A stretch of DNA of 64,000 nucleotides from Lysinibacillus fusiformis (GCF_003049525.1 NZ_PYWL01000003.1:372001-436000); one strand, 5' to 3'; shown: positions 33,756 to 43,561, counted from the first letter of the stretch. Notes: generated from the letters alone by a model not told the origin. Made by a program: numbers and translations.

Positions 33756-36626
33756 TTGAATAAAAAATTATTTTTAACAGCAGCAGCAATACCCGTAGCA
33801 CTTATTGTACCAACTGTTGCAAGTGCAGCGGAGACGGTGACGGTCACGGGGCAAAATATTGTAAATGAAACATTAACGGTTCATCAATTACCCAATAATG
33901 CCATAGTCAATGCCTACCAATGGTATTATCTAGAAAAGGTAGCTAGTGAAGATGGTTCAAAAACGTCTACGAATAAACCGATTGCAGGTGCTACTTCTGC
34001 TTCGTTAAAGGTGCCAGTAGAAGCAGCGGGTAAAACCATTTTTGTGGAGGCTACTACAACTGATGGAAAAAAATATCAAAGTGAGCCAAGAACCATTAAT
34101 CAATTGGATCTTGCGATTACAACGCCGACTTTAGAGGGCTTTTCGACTTCAGATTTTGTTGCACCTGGCGAAACGGTGAAAGTAGCGGGTGTTACTGTAA
34201 CGGATAAGGCAGGAGCGAAATTAACAAGCGGTCAAATTACATATAGTTATCAATGGTTTTATCAACTAGGCGAGGGTGAAAATTCCTTCACTATTATTGA
34301 GGGAGCTTCAGGTAGCACTTATACTATTCCGAAAGATGCCATAGAAAAGGGAATCAAAGATATTATTGTTAAGGTAAAAGCTCAGGTAGGCACTTCTTTT
34401 GTGGAATCGCCACGTTCTGAAGTGATTTCTATATCCAAAGAACCAACAGATACATTATCAAATGATATTAAAAATTTATTAGTGAATGATAACAAATACA
34501 ATGTTTCTGATATAAAGTCGTTTGAGGAAAAAATTAAGGCATTAGAAAGTAAATATCAAGCATTGTCAGAGCCTGCTAAAGGGAATGTATCAAATTATGC
34601 TGTTCTCAAGCGAGCACTTGCAGATGTGGACCTTATCAATAAGTTAAATGAAAAAGTGGACAAGGTAGGGGGAATTAGCGACAAAGATTTGCCTGCCTAT
34701 ATAAAGGAAATTGAAGCGGCCTACGATAAGTTCGATTTATTACAACGTAGCTTAGATGTCAATGATGCTTTATATACTAGCATTAAAAACCTTTTAAATG
34801 AGCCCAATGATCTTGAGGAAATAAAAGAAGTCAGAAGACTTAATTTGGCAATCGTTAATTTACTTTCTTATTCGAATGGCATTTCACAGTATGTTCCTTC
34901 TGATAAGGATTCCTTACAAGGGGTCGTGAATACGATTGAGGCAGATATTGCTAAATTATCACAAAATTATCGTGGGGCTGTTCAAAACCTAACGATTCTC
35001 AATGAGGCTAAAACCGATATTAAAAAAGTGGAGCAATTTATTAAATCATTTGATAAATTATCCTCCAATAATACGCCAAATAAGCAGGTAACGGTTGCCA
35101 AGTCTATTCGTTCTACCTATGAAAAATTAACGTATAAACAATTAAAATTAGTGCCAGACAAGTATGGTCAGCTTTTAACGGCAGCTGAAAGTGCGGAAGA
35201 AAGTCAAATTGCTACATTAAACAATGATATCGATAGCTATATTGGGGATGATATTTATCCAATCAATCCATCTGCTAGTTCTTGGCAAAGTCATGTCAAC
35301 AATGTGGCTCGCATGGTAAAAGAATATAAGAGCTTAACAAAAGCATCGGCAGCCCAAATAGAGGGGTATGACAGCCTTGTTACTTTACAAAAGGATTTAA
35401 AAACAGCTGAAAAAGTGATTAAAGATATGGATGCTTATCAAAAACTAACGGGCATCAGTGGTGTAACTGAAAGCAAACTGAATTCGAGCTATACGAATAC
35501 ATTAAAAGCTTATAATAAATTGACATCTTTACAGCAATCGCTTGTCTATAATGCTCAAGAGTTTTTACTCAATACGCCAAAAGTTTCTGTTGATGGAAAA
35601 GTACCGGCTGATAAGGCTGCAGCAGAGGCTTTGAAAGCAGATATTGTTAAATTTGCGGATGTCACTAAATTTACATTCAATCAATTAGAAAAAGCAGTTG
35701 ATACGGCAGCACAATCCTATAAAAAGCTGTCATCTGGTGCAAGAAAGTATGTCACTAATAATTATTTACTAACTGCTGCTCAGAAGGACATTACAGGTGT
35801 CAAATCATTCTATAAAAAAATTCAAACCGCTAAAGAAGAAACAGATGCGGCGAAACAAGCTAAAAAAATAGAGTCTGTGCAAAAAGCGTATGCTAAATTA
35901 CCTGCTAATCAACAGCATTTAGCAAAAGAGCAATACGAAGCACTGTTAAAGAATCAAATTATTGATGAAAATGCACCAAATATAAAGCAACTGAATGATG
36001 AAATAGCTACTATTGTTTCAAATGATCAGTATTTAGTGTCGATTGATAAAATTAATACTCTGTCTAAGCAATACAGTAGCCTAAGCTCAAGTGATAAAAA
36101 GCTGATTACGAATTATGATATTTTAAAAGCGGCAATCGCAGATGTGAAAAAAGCAGAGTCCTTTATGAAGACCTATGAAAAATCATTTAACACTAACCCA
36201 AGCACTGTCATCAAGGCATTTGAAAAACTTACATCTAAGCAAGTGAGCCTTATTCCTTCAGATATCCAAAGATGGGTTAGCGAAAAGCAACAAGGTCAAC
36301 AGCAAACGAATGAACAGGCTTTGACATTAATTGAATCGATCAATTCACTCCTTGTCAATGGTGAGTATATAGCTGGTCTAGAGGATAAAGTAAAAGATAT
36401 TCGTACTAAGTATGATGCCTTGAGCGCTCAAGATAAAAAGATTGTCAAAAACTATTCGAAGCTTACACAGGCCGAAAGTGATTTGAAGAAGGTTGCCGAC
36501 GTCCATGCATTGTACAAGGCAGATGGTGATGAGGCGGCTCAAAAAGCCTGGCAATCCGCTTATGGGAAGCTTTCCAAAAAATTAGAATTACTTTATAAAA
36601 ACATGTATCCACAGGATATTAAATGA
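33756..36626 (+). CDS. Large secreted surface protein with Ig-like domains and ~80-residue helical repeats
   Basis: TTG 33756 is chosen: GGAGGTC lies just before it and the product starts with a clean signal peptide (KKLFLTAAAIPVALIVPTVA, cleavage after SAA). Mature protein ~930 residues. Two beta-sandwich Ig-like domains come first (YQWYYLEK near 50, SYQWFYQLGEGE near 165). The rest is a chain of helical units sharing Y-x-x-L-(S/T)...Q/K..V..Y..L..A..D, for example KYQALSEPAKGNVSNYAVLK, QYSSLSSSDKKLITNYDILK and KYDALSAQDKKIVKNYSKLT. No SLH, LPXTG or membrane anchor is seen, so attachment to the wall is unclear. Probably a surface-layer-associated or matrix protein. Confidence 0.78.
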   Translation: MNKKLFLTAAAIPVALIVPTVASAAETVTVTGQNIVNETLTVHQLPNNAIVNAYQWYYLEKVASEDGSKTSTNKPIAGATSASLKVPVEAAGKTIFVEATTTDGKKYQSEPRTINQLDLAITTPTLEGFSTSDFVAPGETVKVAGVTVTDKAGAKLTSGQITYSYQWFYQLGEGENSFTIIEGASGSTYTIPKDAIEKGIKDIIVKVKAQVGTSFVESPRSEVISISKEPTDTLSNDIKNLLVNDNKYNVSDIKSFEEKIKALESKYQALSEPAKGNVSNYAVLKRALADVDLINKLNEKVDKVGGISDKDLPAYIKEIEAAYDKFDLLQRSLDVNDALYTSIKNLLNEPNDLEEIKEVRRLNLAIVNLLSYSNGISQYVPSDKDSLQGVVNTIEADIAKLSQNYRGAVQNLTILNEAKTDIKKVEQFIKSFDKLSSNNTPNKQVTVAKSIRSTYEKLTYKQLKLVPDKYGQLLTAAESAEESQIATLNNDIDSYIGDDIYPINPSASSWQSHVNNVARMVKEYKSLTKASAAQIEGYDSLVTLQKDLKTAEKVIKDMDAYQKLTGISGVTESKLNSSYTNTLKAYNKLTSLQQSLVYNAQEFLLNTPKVSVDGKVPADKAAAEALKADIVKFADVTKFTFNQLEKAVDTAAQSYKKLSSGARKYVTNNYLLTAAQKDITGVKSFYKKIQTAKEETDAAKQAKKIESVQKAYAKLPANQQHLAKEQYEALLKNQIIDENAPNIKQLNDEIATIVSNDQYLVSIDKINTLSKQYSSLSSSDKKLITNYDILKAAIADVKKAESFMKTYEKSFNTNPSTVIKAFEKLTSKQVSLIPSDIQRWVSEKQQGQQQTNEQALTLIESINSLLVNGEYIAGLEDKVKDIRTKYDALSAQDKKIVKNYSKLTQAESDLKKVADVHALYKADGDEAAQKAWQSAYGKLSKKLELLYKNMYPQDIK

Positions 36627-36632
36627 GGTAAG

Positions 36633-36655
36633 CCCCGAGAAACTCGGGGTTTTTC
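36633..36655 (+). terminator. Intrinsic terminator of the surface-protein gene
   Basis: CCCCGAG-AAA-CTCGGGG followed by TTTTTC. Confidence 0.92.
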
Positions 36656-36770
36656 TGTATAGATTTTTTATTTGTCTAGTAAATTGGTTGTCCGCTATAC
36701 TATGAACAGAAGAGAAAAGAAATTTTTTACATAACTATTGCAGTTTCACAAAGAAGGTAGGAACAAAAAG

Positions 36771-38072
36771 ATGTATAAAATAGGTGTTGTGGGTCCTGTC
36801 AAATCCGTCCAAAGAATTATTGCTTTAGCCAGAGAGATTGAACAGGATATGGAATTTATTCCATATATTTATACGATAGCGACAGAGACAAAGCATCTTG
36901 TGGAGACCTATGATCAAGATGTGGATTTCTGGCTGTTTTCTGGCTATATCCCCTATAAGATAGCGAGCCAAACAAACGTTTCACAGGATAAATTGGCTCA
37001 TATCATTTTTTCGGAGGCGGCTATTTATAGAGGATTTTTAGAGCAATCCTATCGGCAAAAGAAGTTTATTGAAAATGTTAGTATCGATATTATACCTTCT
37101 CCCTCACAAATGGCTTCAGAGGGTCTAGCGGAGATCCAAAAGAATGTCAATCATATGTATTTAAAGGAATTTGATGTAGCCATTGATCCAAAAGAGTTAT
37201 TTGATTTTCACTATACACTTTGGCAGGAGGGAAAGATCGATTTTGCCATCACTTGTTATCCATCTGTCGATGAAGAGCTGAAAGATCGAGGCGTTCCCTC
37301 CTATTGGGTATCTCCCACAAAAACAGAAATTTACCATACAGTTCAGCTATTTACGGAAAAAATTAAAACATCCTACTATAAAGAAACTCAAATTGGTGCA
37401 GTAATGCTTGAAATCAAGGATTTTGATTCCTTAAAGGAGCGTATGAAGCAAGGGTATCGCATCCAATATTTAGAGCTACGTACTAAGGAACATCTACTTC
37501 AACTTTGTGAACAAATTGACGGTTCCCTCATTGAAGAGGGGAATGGAAAATATACAATTTTTAGTACAAGGGGAGCCATTGAAGGGCAAATTAAATTTCT
37601 ACAGGAAAAAATGTATCAGTTATCCATCGAAATGGAAGCAAAAGTAACTGCAGGTATTGGTTTTGCACAAACCGTATTCAATGCAGAACTACATGCTCAT
37701 CGAGGGCTAAGGCAGACCAAGGAAAATGAGGCCATCGATATCGTTATGATTCAGGATGACGGTACGATTATTGAGTCGGTCGGAAATATGGAAGAGTTGT
37801 CTTATTCTTACCGAGCAGAAGATCCCGATATTTTAGAAAAGCTAAAAAAAGGTAATATTAGTATTAAAACGTATATGAAAATCCATGCGCTTGTGCAGAA
37901 AATGCGCTGGAAGCATTTTACGACAAAGGATTTAGCAACACAGCTTCAAATGAGTGAAAGAAATGCACAGCGTATTGTTGCGGATTTATGTAGTGTAGAT
38001 TTAGCAAGAATTTGTGGCGAAGAATTACAGCATTTGCGTGGTAGACCAATCAAAATGTATCAGCTTGTCTAG
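36771..38072 (+). CDS. Transcription regulator with cyclase-like middle domain and C-terminal winged helix
   Basis: ATG 36771 with GAAGGTAGG upstream. 433 residues. Residues 1-180 resemble a periplasmic-binding or sensory fold (MYKIGVVGPVKSVQRIIALA; DVDFWLFSGYIPYKIA). Residues ~205-345 have a GGDEF/GTP-cyclohydrolase-III-like look (KVTAGIGFAQTVFNAELHAH). Residues ~375-433 form a helix-turn-helix (WKHFTTKDLATQLQMSERNA) ending in a basic GRPIKMYQLV. It probably senses a ligand and controls the transporter/hydrolase genes that follow 336 bp downstream. The exact family is not recognised. Confidence 0.68.
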   Translation: MYKIGVVGPVKSVQRIIALAREIEQDMEFIPYIYTIATETKHLVETYDQDVDFWLFSGYIPYKIASQTNVSQDKLAHIIFSEAAIYRGFLEQSYRQKKFIENVSIDIIPSPSQMASEGLAEIQKNVNHMYLKEFDVAIDPKELFDFHYTLWQEGKIDFAITCYPSVDEELKDRGVPSYWVSPTKTEIYHTVQLFTEKIKTSYYKETQIGAVMLEIKDFDSLKERMKQGYRIQYLELRTKEHLLQLCEQIDGSLIEEGNGKYTIFSTRGAIEGQIKFLQEKMYQLSIEMEAKVTAGIGFAQTVFNAELHAHRGLRQTKENEAIDIVMIQDDGTIIESVGNMEELSYSYRAEDPDILEKLKKGNISIKTYMKIHALVQKMRWKHFTTKDLATQLQMSERNAQRIVADLCSVDLARICGEELQHLRGRPIKMYQLV

Positions 38073-38081
38073 AAACTAAAA

Positions 38082-38123
38082 AAATGTTCCAAACCAATGT
38101 GTGGTTTGGGACATTTTTTTTTC
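38082..38123 (+). terminator. Intrinsic terminator after the regulator gene
   Basis: AAATGTTCCAAACC and GGTTTGGGACATTT with a seven-base loop, followed by a T run. Confidence 0.9.
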
Positions 38124-38408
38124 TAAAATTTTAGGATCGATAAAACAAAGACCAGTCCACAAGTTGTGCGCTTTTTTGAGCCGATCATTCATAGCTAGAG
38201 AAGCGACTATCTATTAGAAATTTTCAAAAAAATATTGTTTTTTTGGAGTACTTTGATTATTATACGAATATATAACGAAAATGTCGGTATATAAAAGGGG
38301 TTTTGATTTTACTAGATTTGCAAGGGGGCAAGAATCTTAAAGAACAACTGTAGCGGTGATGCAATCACTGCCATAAAGAGAAGGTTTTTGATCATGGGAG
38401 GGATATAA
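38124..38408 (+). promoter_or_regulatory. Leader region of the transporter operon
   Basis: No gene. A small inverted repeat GCGGTGAT-GCA-ATCACTGC at about 38352-38370 (one G-T pair) could be an operator for the upstream regulator. A-T rich stretches around 38225-38300 could hold a promoter, but no convincing pair of boxes was seen. The ribosome site GGGAGGG precedes the start at 38409. Confidence 0.4.
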
Positions 38409-39632
38409 ATGACAACAAATGAAGTAACGAAAAAATCTAGAAATGTTATCCTTGCGCTATTATTTTTAGGCTGGTCTTTAGGGAACTTAGATCGCTATAT
38501 TATGAACTACGCAGTCGTTTCAATTACAGGCGATTTGCAACTGGATGCATCTTCTACGGGTATTATTTTAAGCGCTTTCTTTTTAGGCTATGCCATTATG
38601 CAAATACCAGGAGGTTGGCTAGCTGATAAATTTGGCGCAAAACGAATCTTGCTAATGGCTGTCATCATGTGGTCAATATTTACCGGACTTACGGCTATTG
38701 CCTGGTCTTTAACAGCGATGATTGTTATTCGTTTCTTATTCGGCATCGGAGAAGGTGGATTTCAACCATCTAGCTCTAAGATTATTGCCACGATTTTCCC
38801 GAAAGAAGAAAGAGGCAGAGCGATGTCAATTATGCTGACTTCTGGTGGGATTGTTTCGCTAATTGTACCGCTGTTGGCCGCTTATTTATTAGGAACGATT
38901 GGCTGGCGTATGATGTTTATCATTATCGGGGCTATTGGAGCGATTATTGCTTATTTATATTGGAAATACATTCAGCTCCCGAAAGCTGAAACAGTAGATG
39001 CTGCTGAGACAGGTAGTCCGGCTGTTAAGGTAAGCTTTAAAGAACTACTGAAAACACCGCTCATGTGGAATTTGATTATTGCTTATTTCTGTATTTATGC
39101 GGTGAACTGGGGATTAGTATCGTGGATTCCAACCTACCTTCAAAAAAATCGTGGACTAGACTTAATGTCCATTGGTTGGGCACAAACAATTCCTGCTATT
39201 ACAACGATTATTGGGGTGTATGGTAGCGGATATATTATCGATAAGCTTCCAAGAGGAATGGAAAAGGTGTTAGGCTCTATTTCCTGTGCAGTCATCGGTC
39301 TTTTATTGTATTTAATGTTTACAGCGAAAACGGTGACATTATTTATTGGCTATCAAACAGTTGTTTCTATCTTTATTGCGTTTGTCATTACGCTACTACC
39401 CGTAATTGTTCTAAAGAAATTGCCTTCGTCTATAACAGGCTCAGCTATGGGGATCGCGAATACAGGCGGACAGCTAGCGGGGTTTGTTACACCTATGGCT
39501 ATTGGTTTTATGGTCGATGCCTTTAATGGTTCGTTTGATGCAGCCTTTTGGATGTTAATTGGATTCGCGCTCATTTGTATTGTGTCGCTTGTAACGTTAA
39601 ACGACCAAAAAGGAGCATTATTGAAAGCATAA
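38409..39632 (+). CDS. MFS transporter, anion:cation symporter (ACS) type
   Basis: 407 residues, 12 membrane helices by hydropathy. Typical MFS motifs: GWSLGNLDRYIMNYAVVSIT in helix 1, GGWLADKFGAKRILLMAV after helix 2 and RFLFGIGEGGFQPSSSKIIA in helix 4. ACS members import organic anions such as hexuronates, phthalates or acyl-amino acids. It is followed after 22 bp by an AbgB-like peptidase, so the substrate is probably an N-acyl amino acid or p-aminobenzoyl-glutamate-like compound; this is inference from context. Confidence 0.85.
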   Translation: MTTNEVTKKSRNVILALLFLGWSLGNLDRYIMNYAVVSITGDLQLDASSTGIILSAFFLGYAIMQIPGGWLADKFGAKRILLMAVIMWSIFTGLTAIAWSLTAMIVIRFLFGIGEGGFQPSSSKIIATIFPKEERGRAMSIMLTSGGIVSLIVPLLAAYLLGTIGWRMMFIIIGAIGAIIAYLYWKYIQLPKAETVDAAETGSPAVKVSFKELLKTPLMWNLIIAYFCIYAVNWGLVSWIPTYLQKNRGLDLMSIGWAQTIPAITTIIGVYGSGYIIDKLPRGMEKVLGSISCAVIGLLLYLMFTAKTVTLFIGYQTVVSIFIAFVITLLPVIVLKKLPSSITGSAMGIANTGGQLAGFVTPMAIGFMVDAFNGSFDAAFWMLIGFALICIVSLVTLNDQKGALLKA

Positions 39633-39654
39633 TGAATAAATTGGAGGGACAATA

Positions 39655-41070
39655 ATGAGTTTTCAAGAAAAAATTTCTACATTTATTGAGGCAAAGAAGG
39701 ATGCTAGTGTGGCATTAAGCGATGCAATTTGGGCTGTACCGGAGCTTCATTTTCAAGAAAAACGATCCATGCAATATATGAAAGAGGCACTCGAAAACGA
39801 GGGGTTTCAAACTGAGGTTGGCTTAGCTGGGCTTGATACTGCGCTTGTTGGAACTTTTGGGTCAGGAAAGCCAGTCATCGCCTTTTTAGGGGAATACGAT
39901 GCACTACCAGGCTTGAGCCAAAAGGGCGGTGTTACCACTCATGAGCCTCTTGAGAATGGGGGAAGTGGTCATGGCTGTGGCCATAATTTATTAGGAACAG
40001 GAGCATTTGCAGCAGCTGTTGCCGTAAAAGATTATTTAGAGCAACATCCACAATCCGCAACCATCCGTTTTTACGGTTGCCCTGCAGAAGAAAATGGATC
40101 TGGTAAAGCTTATATGGCGAAAGCTGGCTTATTCGATGATGTAGATATCGCCATTTCTTGGCATCCTGGTACGTTTTCAACGGTGATGACTTGTAGCTCT
40201 CTAGCAAACTATGCTGTTACATTTAAGTTTACAGGTAAAAGTGCACATGCTGCAGCTGCTCCTCATCTGGGAAGAAGTGCATTAGATGCTGTTGAGCTGA
40301 TGAACGTTGGGGTAAACTACTTACGAGAGCATATTATTCCAGAAGCAAGAGTGCATTATGCTATTACAAACTCTGGTGGAACATCTCCGAATGTTGTTCA
40401 ACCATATGCTGAGGTTACCTATTTAGTGCGAGCACCTAAAAAGCAACAAGTGCAAGAAATCTATCAGCGCGTTGAACAAATAGCGAAGGGTGCAACGCTC
40501 ATGACAGGTACTTCCCTAGAAATCGATTTTGAAGGTGCTGCCTCTAATTTAATAACGAATAAGACACTTTATGATGCCATGTATCAACAAATACTTGAAA
40601 TTGGCATGCCAGACTATACAATAGAGGATGAACAGTATGCTCAGGCTATTTTCAATACGTTTTCTCCTGAAGTACAAGCCTCTTCATTAGTTGGTCTACA
40701 TAAAGGTGATGTTCAACAATTACAAGGAAAAGTTATTGCTGATCATATTCCTCGAATGCTCCCTGAATTTATCATGGGTGGCTCTACTGATGTGGGAGAT
40801 GTTAGCTGGAATGTGCCAACTGTTCAATGTACGACAGTATGTATGGCATTAGGAACGCCACTGCATACATGGCAAGTTGTTTCTCAAGGTGTCACACCAA
40901 TCGCCCATAAAGGTATGCTACAAGCTGCTAAAATTATGGCGTGTACAGCTATTGAGTTATTGGGTAATCCAATACTGATTGAGGAAGCTAAAAAGGAATG
41001 GCAAGAACGTCTTGATGGGGAGACGTATGAATCGTTAATTCCGGAGGGGACAATGTCTCCAAAGCTATAA
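39655..41070 (+). CDS. M20-family amidohydrolase, AbgB-like (p-aminobenzoyl-glutamate/N-acyl-amino-acid hydrolase)
   Basis: 471 residues, close to the 481 of E. coli AbgB. The metal-binding core is visible: FLGEYDALPGLSQ near 80, GSGHGCGHNLLGTGAFAA near 102-120, CPAEENGSGKAYM near 142, and the M20 dimerisation domain with FKFTGKSAHAAAAPHLGRSA near 190. Near the end GGSTDVGDVSWNVPTVQCTT carries another ligand-bearing segment. It hydrolyses an amide bond, probably releasing glutamate or another amino acid inside the cell from what the upstream MFS protein imports. A GGAGGGAC ribosome site precedes it. Confidence 0.85.
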   Translation: MSFQEKISTFIEAKKDASVALSDAIWAVPELHFQEKRSMQYMKEALENEGFQTEVGLAGLDTALVGTFGSGKPVIAFLGEYDALPGLSQKGGVTTHEPLENGGSGHGCGHNLLGTGAFAAAVAVKDYLEQHPQSATIRFYGCPAEENGSGKAYMAKAGLFDDVDIAISWHPGTFSTVMTCSSLANYAVTFKFTGKSAHAAAAPHLGRSALDAVELMNVGVNYLREHIIPEARVHYAITNSGGTSPNVVQPYAEVTYLVRAPKKQQVQEIYQRVEQIAKGATLMTGTSLEIDFEGAASNLITNKTLYDAMYQQILEIGMPDYTIEDEQYAQAIFNTFSPEVQASSLVGLHKGDVQQLQGKVIADHIPRMLPEFIMGGSTDVGDVSWNVPTVQCTTVCMALGTPLHTWQVVSQGVTPIAHKGMLQAAKIMACTAIELLGNPILIEEAKKEWQERLDGETYESLIPEGTMSPKL

Positions 41071-41091
41071 AAGGATAGCAAAAATATGGAT

Positions 41092-41128
41092 AGAGTCTTC
41101 ATAGGAGAACTATGAAGACTCTGTTTTT
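41092..41128 (+). terminator. Intrinsic terminator between the hydrolase and glutaminase genes
   Basis: Perfect 13-bp arms AGAGTCTTCATAG and CTATGAAGACTCT, five-base loop, then GTTTTTGC. Its T run is short, so it may be partial and let some transcripts reach the glutaminase gene 26 bp downstream. Confidence 0.85.
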
Positions 41129-41154
41129 GCACATTTTGAAAGGAGTCCACAGTA

Positions 41155-42117
41155 ATGTCAACACAACCTAGTCACGATCAGCTTGTGGCACAATCGGTCA
41201 CACAGTTTCGCTCTGCCGCAAAAGAAGGACGGTGCGCTAACTATATCCCTGCATTAGCTAAAAAAGACCCAAATCAATTAGCTATAGCCATTATTGGCAC
41301 TGAAGGGCATGAAATTAAAGCTGGTGATACGACGGAGTTATTTACGCTTCAAAGTGTTTCCAAAGTAATCACCTTTATACTGGCCTGTATGGATCGAGGA
41401 TTGCCCTATGTATTAGAGAGGGTTGATGTTGAGCCAACAGGGGATACATTCAACTCTATTATTCGCTTAGAAAGTCATCAGCCAGGAAAGCCCTTTAATC
41501 CAATGATTAATGCTGGGGCGATTACTGTCTCCTCTATGATGATTGGTCATTCACCACAGGAGAAGATTGACAAAATCCTGCAATTTTTAGAGCAAATCAT
41601 AGGTAAGCAATTAAGTGTCAACGAGGAAGTGTTTCAATCTGAGTGGCAGACAGCTAACCGTAATCGAGCACTAGCCTACTATTTAATGGATTCTGGTTTC
41701 TTAGACTGCCCAGTAGAAGCGGCTCTTGAGGTTTACTTAAAGCAATGTGCGATTGAAGTCAATGTATCCGATTTAGCAATGATTGGTTTAGTTATCGCTA
41801 ATGATGGCTATCATCCGCTATTAAAGAAACAGTTATTTCCTAAACAAGTGGCAAAATTAGCAAAGGCTTTAATGGTAACATGCGGTATGTACAATGCTTC
41901 AGGAAAATTTGCGGCATTTATTGGACTTCCTGCTAAAAGTGGTGTTTCTGGTGCCATTCTTACTGCTGTCCCAGGCCATGCAGGGTTAGATTCACCATTC
42001 CCTGCTGGCTGTGGCATAGGTATTTATGGACCAGCCATCGATCCTATCGGGAATAGTGTCGCAGGTGTCCAATTACTGAAACATTTAGCGACAGAATGGG
42101 ATATGACCATTTTTTAA
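41155..42117 (+). CDS. glsA: Glutaminase
   Basis: 320 residues, typical glutaminase length of 300-330. Beta-lactamase-like serine fold: catalytic SxxK in FTLQSVSKVITFILAC near residue 66, FNPMINAGAI near 117, YYLMDSGFLDCPVE near 178 and the C-terminal GKFAAFIGLPAKSGVSGAIL near 250. It deamidates glutamine to glutamate and ammonia in the cytoplasm. AAGGAG ribosome site. Following an amide hydrolase and transporter, it fits a glutamate-yielding catabolic unit, although a terminator separates them. Confidence 0.92.
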   Translation: MSTQPSHDQLVAQSVTQFRSAAKEGRCANYIPALAKKDPNQLAIAIIGTEGHEIKAGDTTELFTLQSVSKVITFILACMDRGLPYVLERVDVEPTGDTFNSIIRLESHQPGKPFNPMINAGAITVSSMMIGHSPQEKIDKILQFLEQIIGKQLSVNEEVFQSEWQTANRNRALAYYLMDSGFLDCPVEAALEVYLKQCAIEVNVSDLAMIGLVIANDGYHPLLKKQLFPKQVAKLAKALMVTCGMYNASGKFAAFIGLPAKSGVSGAILTAVPGHAGLDSPFPAGCGIGIYGPAIDPIGNSVAGVQLLKHLATEWDMTIF

Positions 42118-42125
42118 CGAGTAGA

Positions 42126-42163
42126 AGATGACTTCAGAGTGAGCTCTGAAGTCATCTTTTTTT
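42126..42163. terminator. Bidirectional terminator between convergent glutaminase and permease genes
   Basis: AGATGACTTCAGAG and CTCTGAAGTCATCT with a four-base loop; T run on the plus side. The minus-strand permease gene ends inside the hairpin. Confidence 0.9.
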
Positions 42164-43489
42164 CATTTTATATAGAATGAATAGGACAATAAACCAAATA
42201 GGTGTTAGGAGAAGAGCTGTACGTGTTGCCTCAGAAAAAAACATCACAATTAATAGGAAAGCAAAAAACGCAAGCACTACGTAGTTAATAAAAGGTGTCA
42301 GCGGTGCTTTGAAGCTTGAGGCTTCATGTAGGGCACGATTTTTCCGTTTATAGATGATGTGAGAAATGATGATAATACTCCACACCCATATGAAGCAAAT
42401 CGCACTAATAGTCGTTGCGATACTAAAGGCATTCTCTGGCATTAGCTTACTTAACAGTGCCCCTACGGATACAACAATTGCAGAAATGACTAGTGCGTTA
42501 CTTGGAACACTATTTTTATTGAGCTTAGCAAAAGCAGGTGATGCTTGTTTATTTTTACCAAGATTAAAGAGCATGCGACTTGTTGAAAATAAACCACTAT
42601 TACCAGCAGAAGCGGCTGAAGTGAGCACAACAAAATTAATAATACCTGCAGCAATTGGAATGCCCGCTAACGTAAATACTTGGACAAATGGACTGCTTGT
42701 GGCAGACATTTCATACCATGGATTGATACATAGGATGACAAACAGTGCCCCTACATAAAAGAGTAGAATTCGAAATGGTATTTTATTAATAGCAGAAGGA
42801 ATGTTTTTTTGTGGGTCTGCAGTCTCGGCTGCTGATACCCCTACTAATTCCACACCGACGAAAGCGAAAACAACCATCTGGAAGGCCATTAAAAAGCCAT
42901 ATACTCCATTTGGAAACAGGCCACCGTGGACCCAAAGATTATCTACTGAAACCGTCCCAGAGCTTGTTTGAAAGCCTGTCACTAACATAATTAGTCCAAG
43001 GATAATGAGCGCCACAATGGTAATCACTTTAATGATAGCAAACCAAAATTCTAACTCCCCAAATAGTTTGACCGTCAATAAATTCAGTAGTAGTAATACT
43101 ACTAAACAACCAATAGCTGGAACCCACTGAGGGATATCAAACCAATATTGTGTATAAACCCCTACAGCGATAATATCCGCCATCGCTGTCATGATCCAAC
43201 AGAACCAGTAGGTCCAGCCTGTTACATACCCTGCCCATGGCCCTATATATTCGGAGGCAAAATCCGTAAATGATGTATATCCTGAATTCGATAATAATAG
43301 TTCGCCCAATGCACGCATAACAAAAAAGAGTGCCGTTCCGACAATTAAATAGGCAAGGATGATCGAAGGCCCTGCTAATGCAATGGCTTTCCCAGAGCCT
43401 AGAAATAAACCGGTTCCTATTGTCCCACCAATGGCAATAAGCTGTACATGGCGATTTTTTAATTCACGTTTTAATTGTTGCTGTTCCAC
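42152..43489 (-). CDS. APC-family amino-acid permease, CycA-like (D-serine/D-alanine/glycine type)
   Basis: 445 residues, 12 membrane helices. It opens LKRELKNRHVQLIAIGGTIG then TGLFLGSGKAIALAGPSIIL, the amino-acid transporter signature, and has FAFVGVELVGVSAAETADPQ in the middle, shared by CycA/AapA/GabP-type permeases. Its mRNA leader contains a glycine-riboswitch-like aptamer and a terminator, which supports glycine or alanine as substrate. Ribosome site GGGGGGATTAACG on the minus strand precedes ATG 43489. Close homologues carry different substrates, so the substrate comes mainly from the leader. Confidence 0.8.
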   Translation of the reverse strand: MEQQQLKRELKNRHVQLIAIGGTIGTGLFLGSGKAIALAGPSIILAYLIVGTALFFVMRALGELLLSNSGYTSFTDFASEYIGPWAGYVTGWTYWFCWIMTAMADIIAVGVYTQYWFDIPQWVPAIGCLVVLLLLNLLTVKLFGELEFWFAIIKVITIVALIILGLIMLVTGFQTSSGTVSVDNLWVHGGLFPNGVYGFLMAFQMVVFAFVGVELVGVSAAETADPQKNIPSAINKIPFRILLFYVGALFVILCINPWYEMSATSSPFVQVFTLAGIPIAAGIINFVVLTSAASAGNSGLFSTSRMLFNLGKNKQASPAFAKLNKNSVPSNALVISAIVVSVGALLSKLMPENAFSIATTISAICFIWVWSIIIISHIIYKRKNRALHEASSFKAPLTPFINYVVLAFFAFLLIVMFFSEATRTALLLTPIWFIVLFILYKMKKR

Positions 43490-43524
43490 GTTAATCCCCC
43501 CAAAGATGCATAAAAAATGACTGG

Positions 43525-43561
43525 AAAAATAAAAAAAGAGACTAGTTGTGACACTAGTCTC
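43525..43561 (-). terminator. Riboswitch-linked terminator in the permease leader
   Basis: On the minus strand GAGACTAGTG-TCAC-AACTAGTCTC folds into a strong hairpin followed by TTTTTTTATTTTT, placed between the aptamer and the permease start. It is the likely expression platform. Confidence 0.85.
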
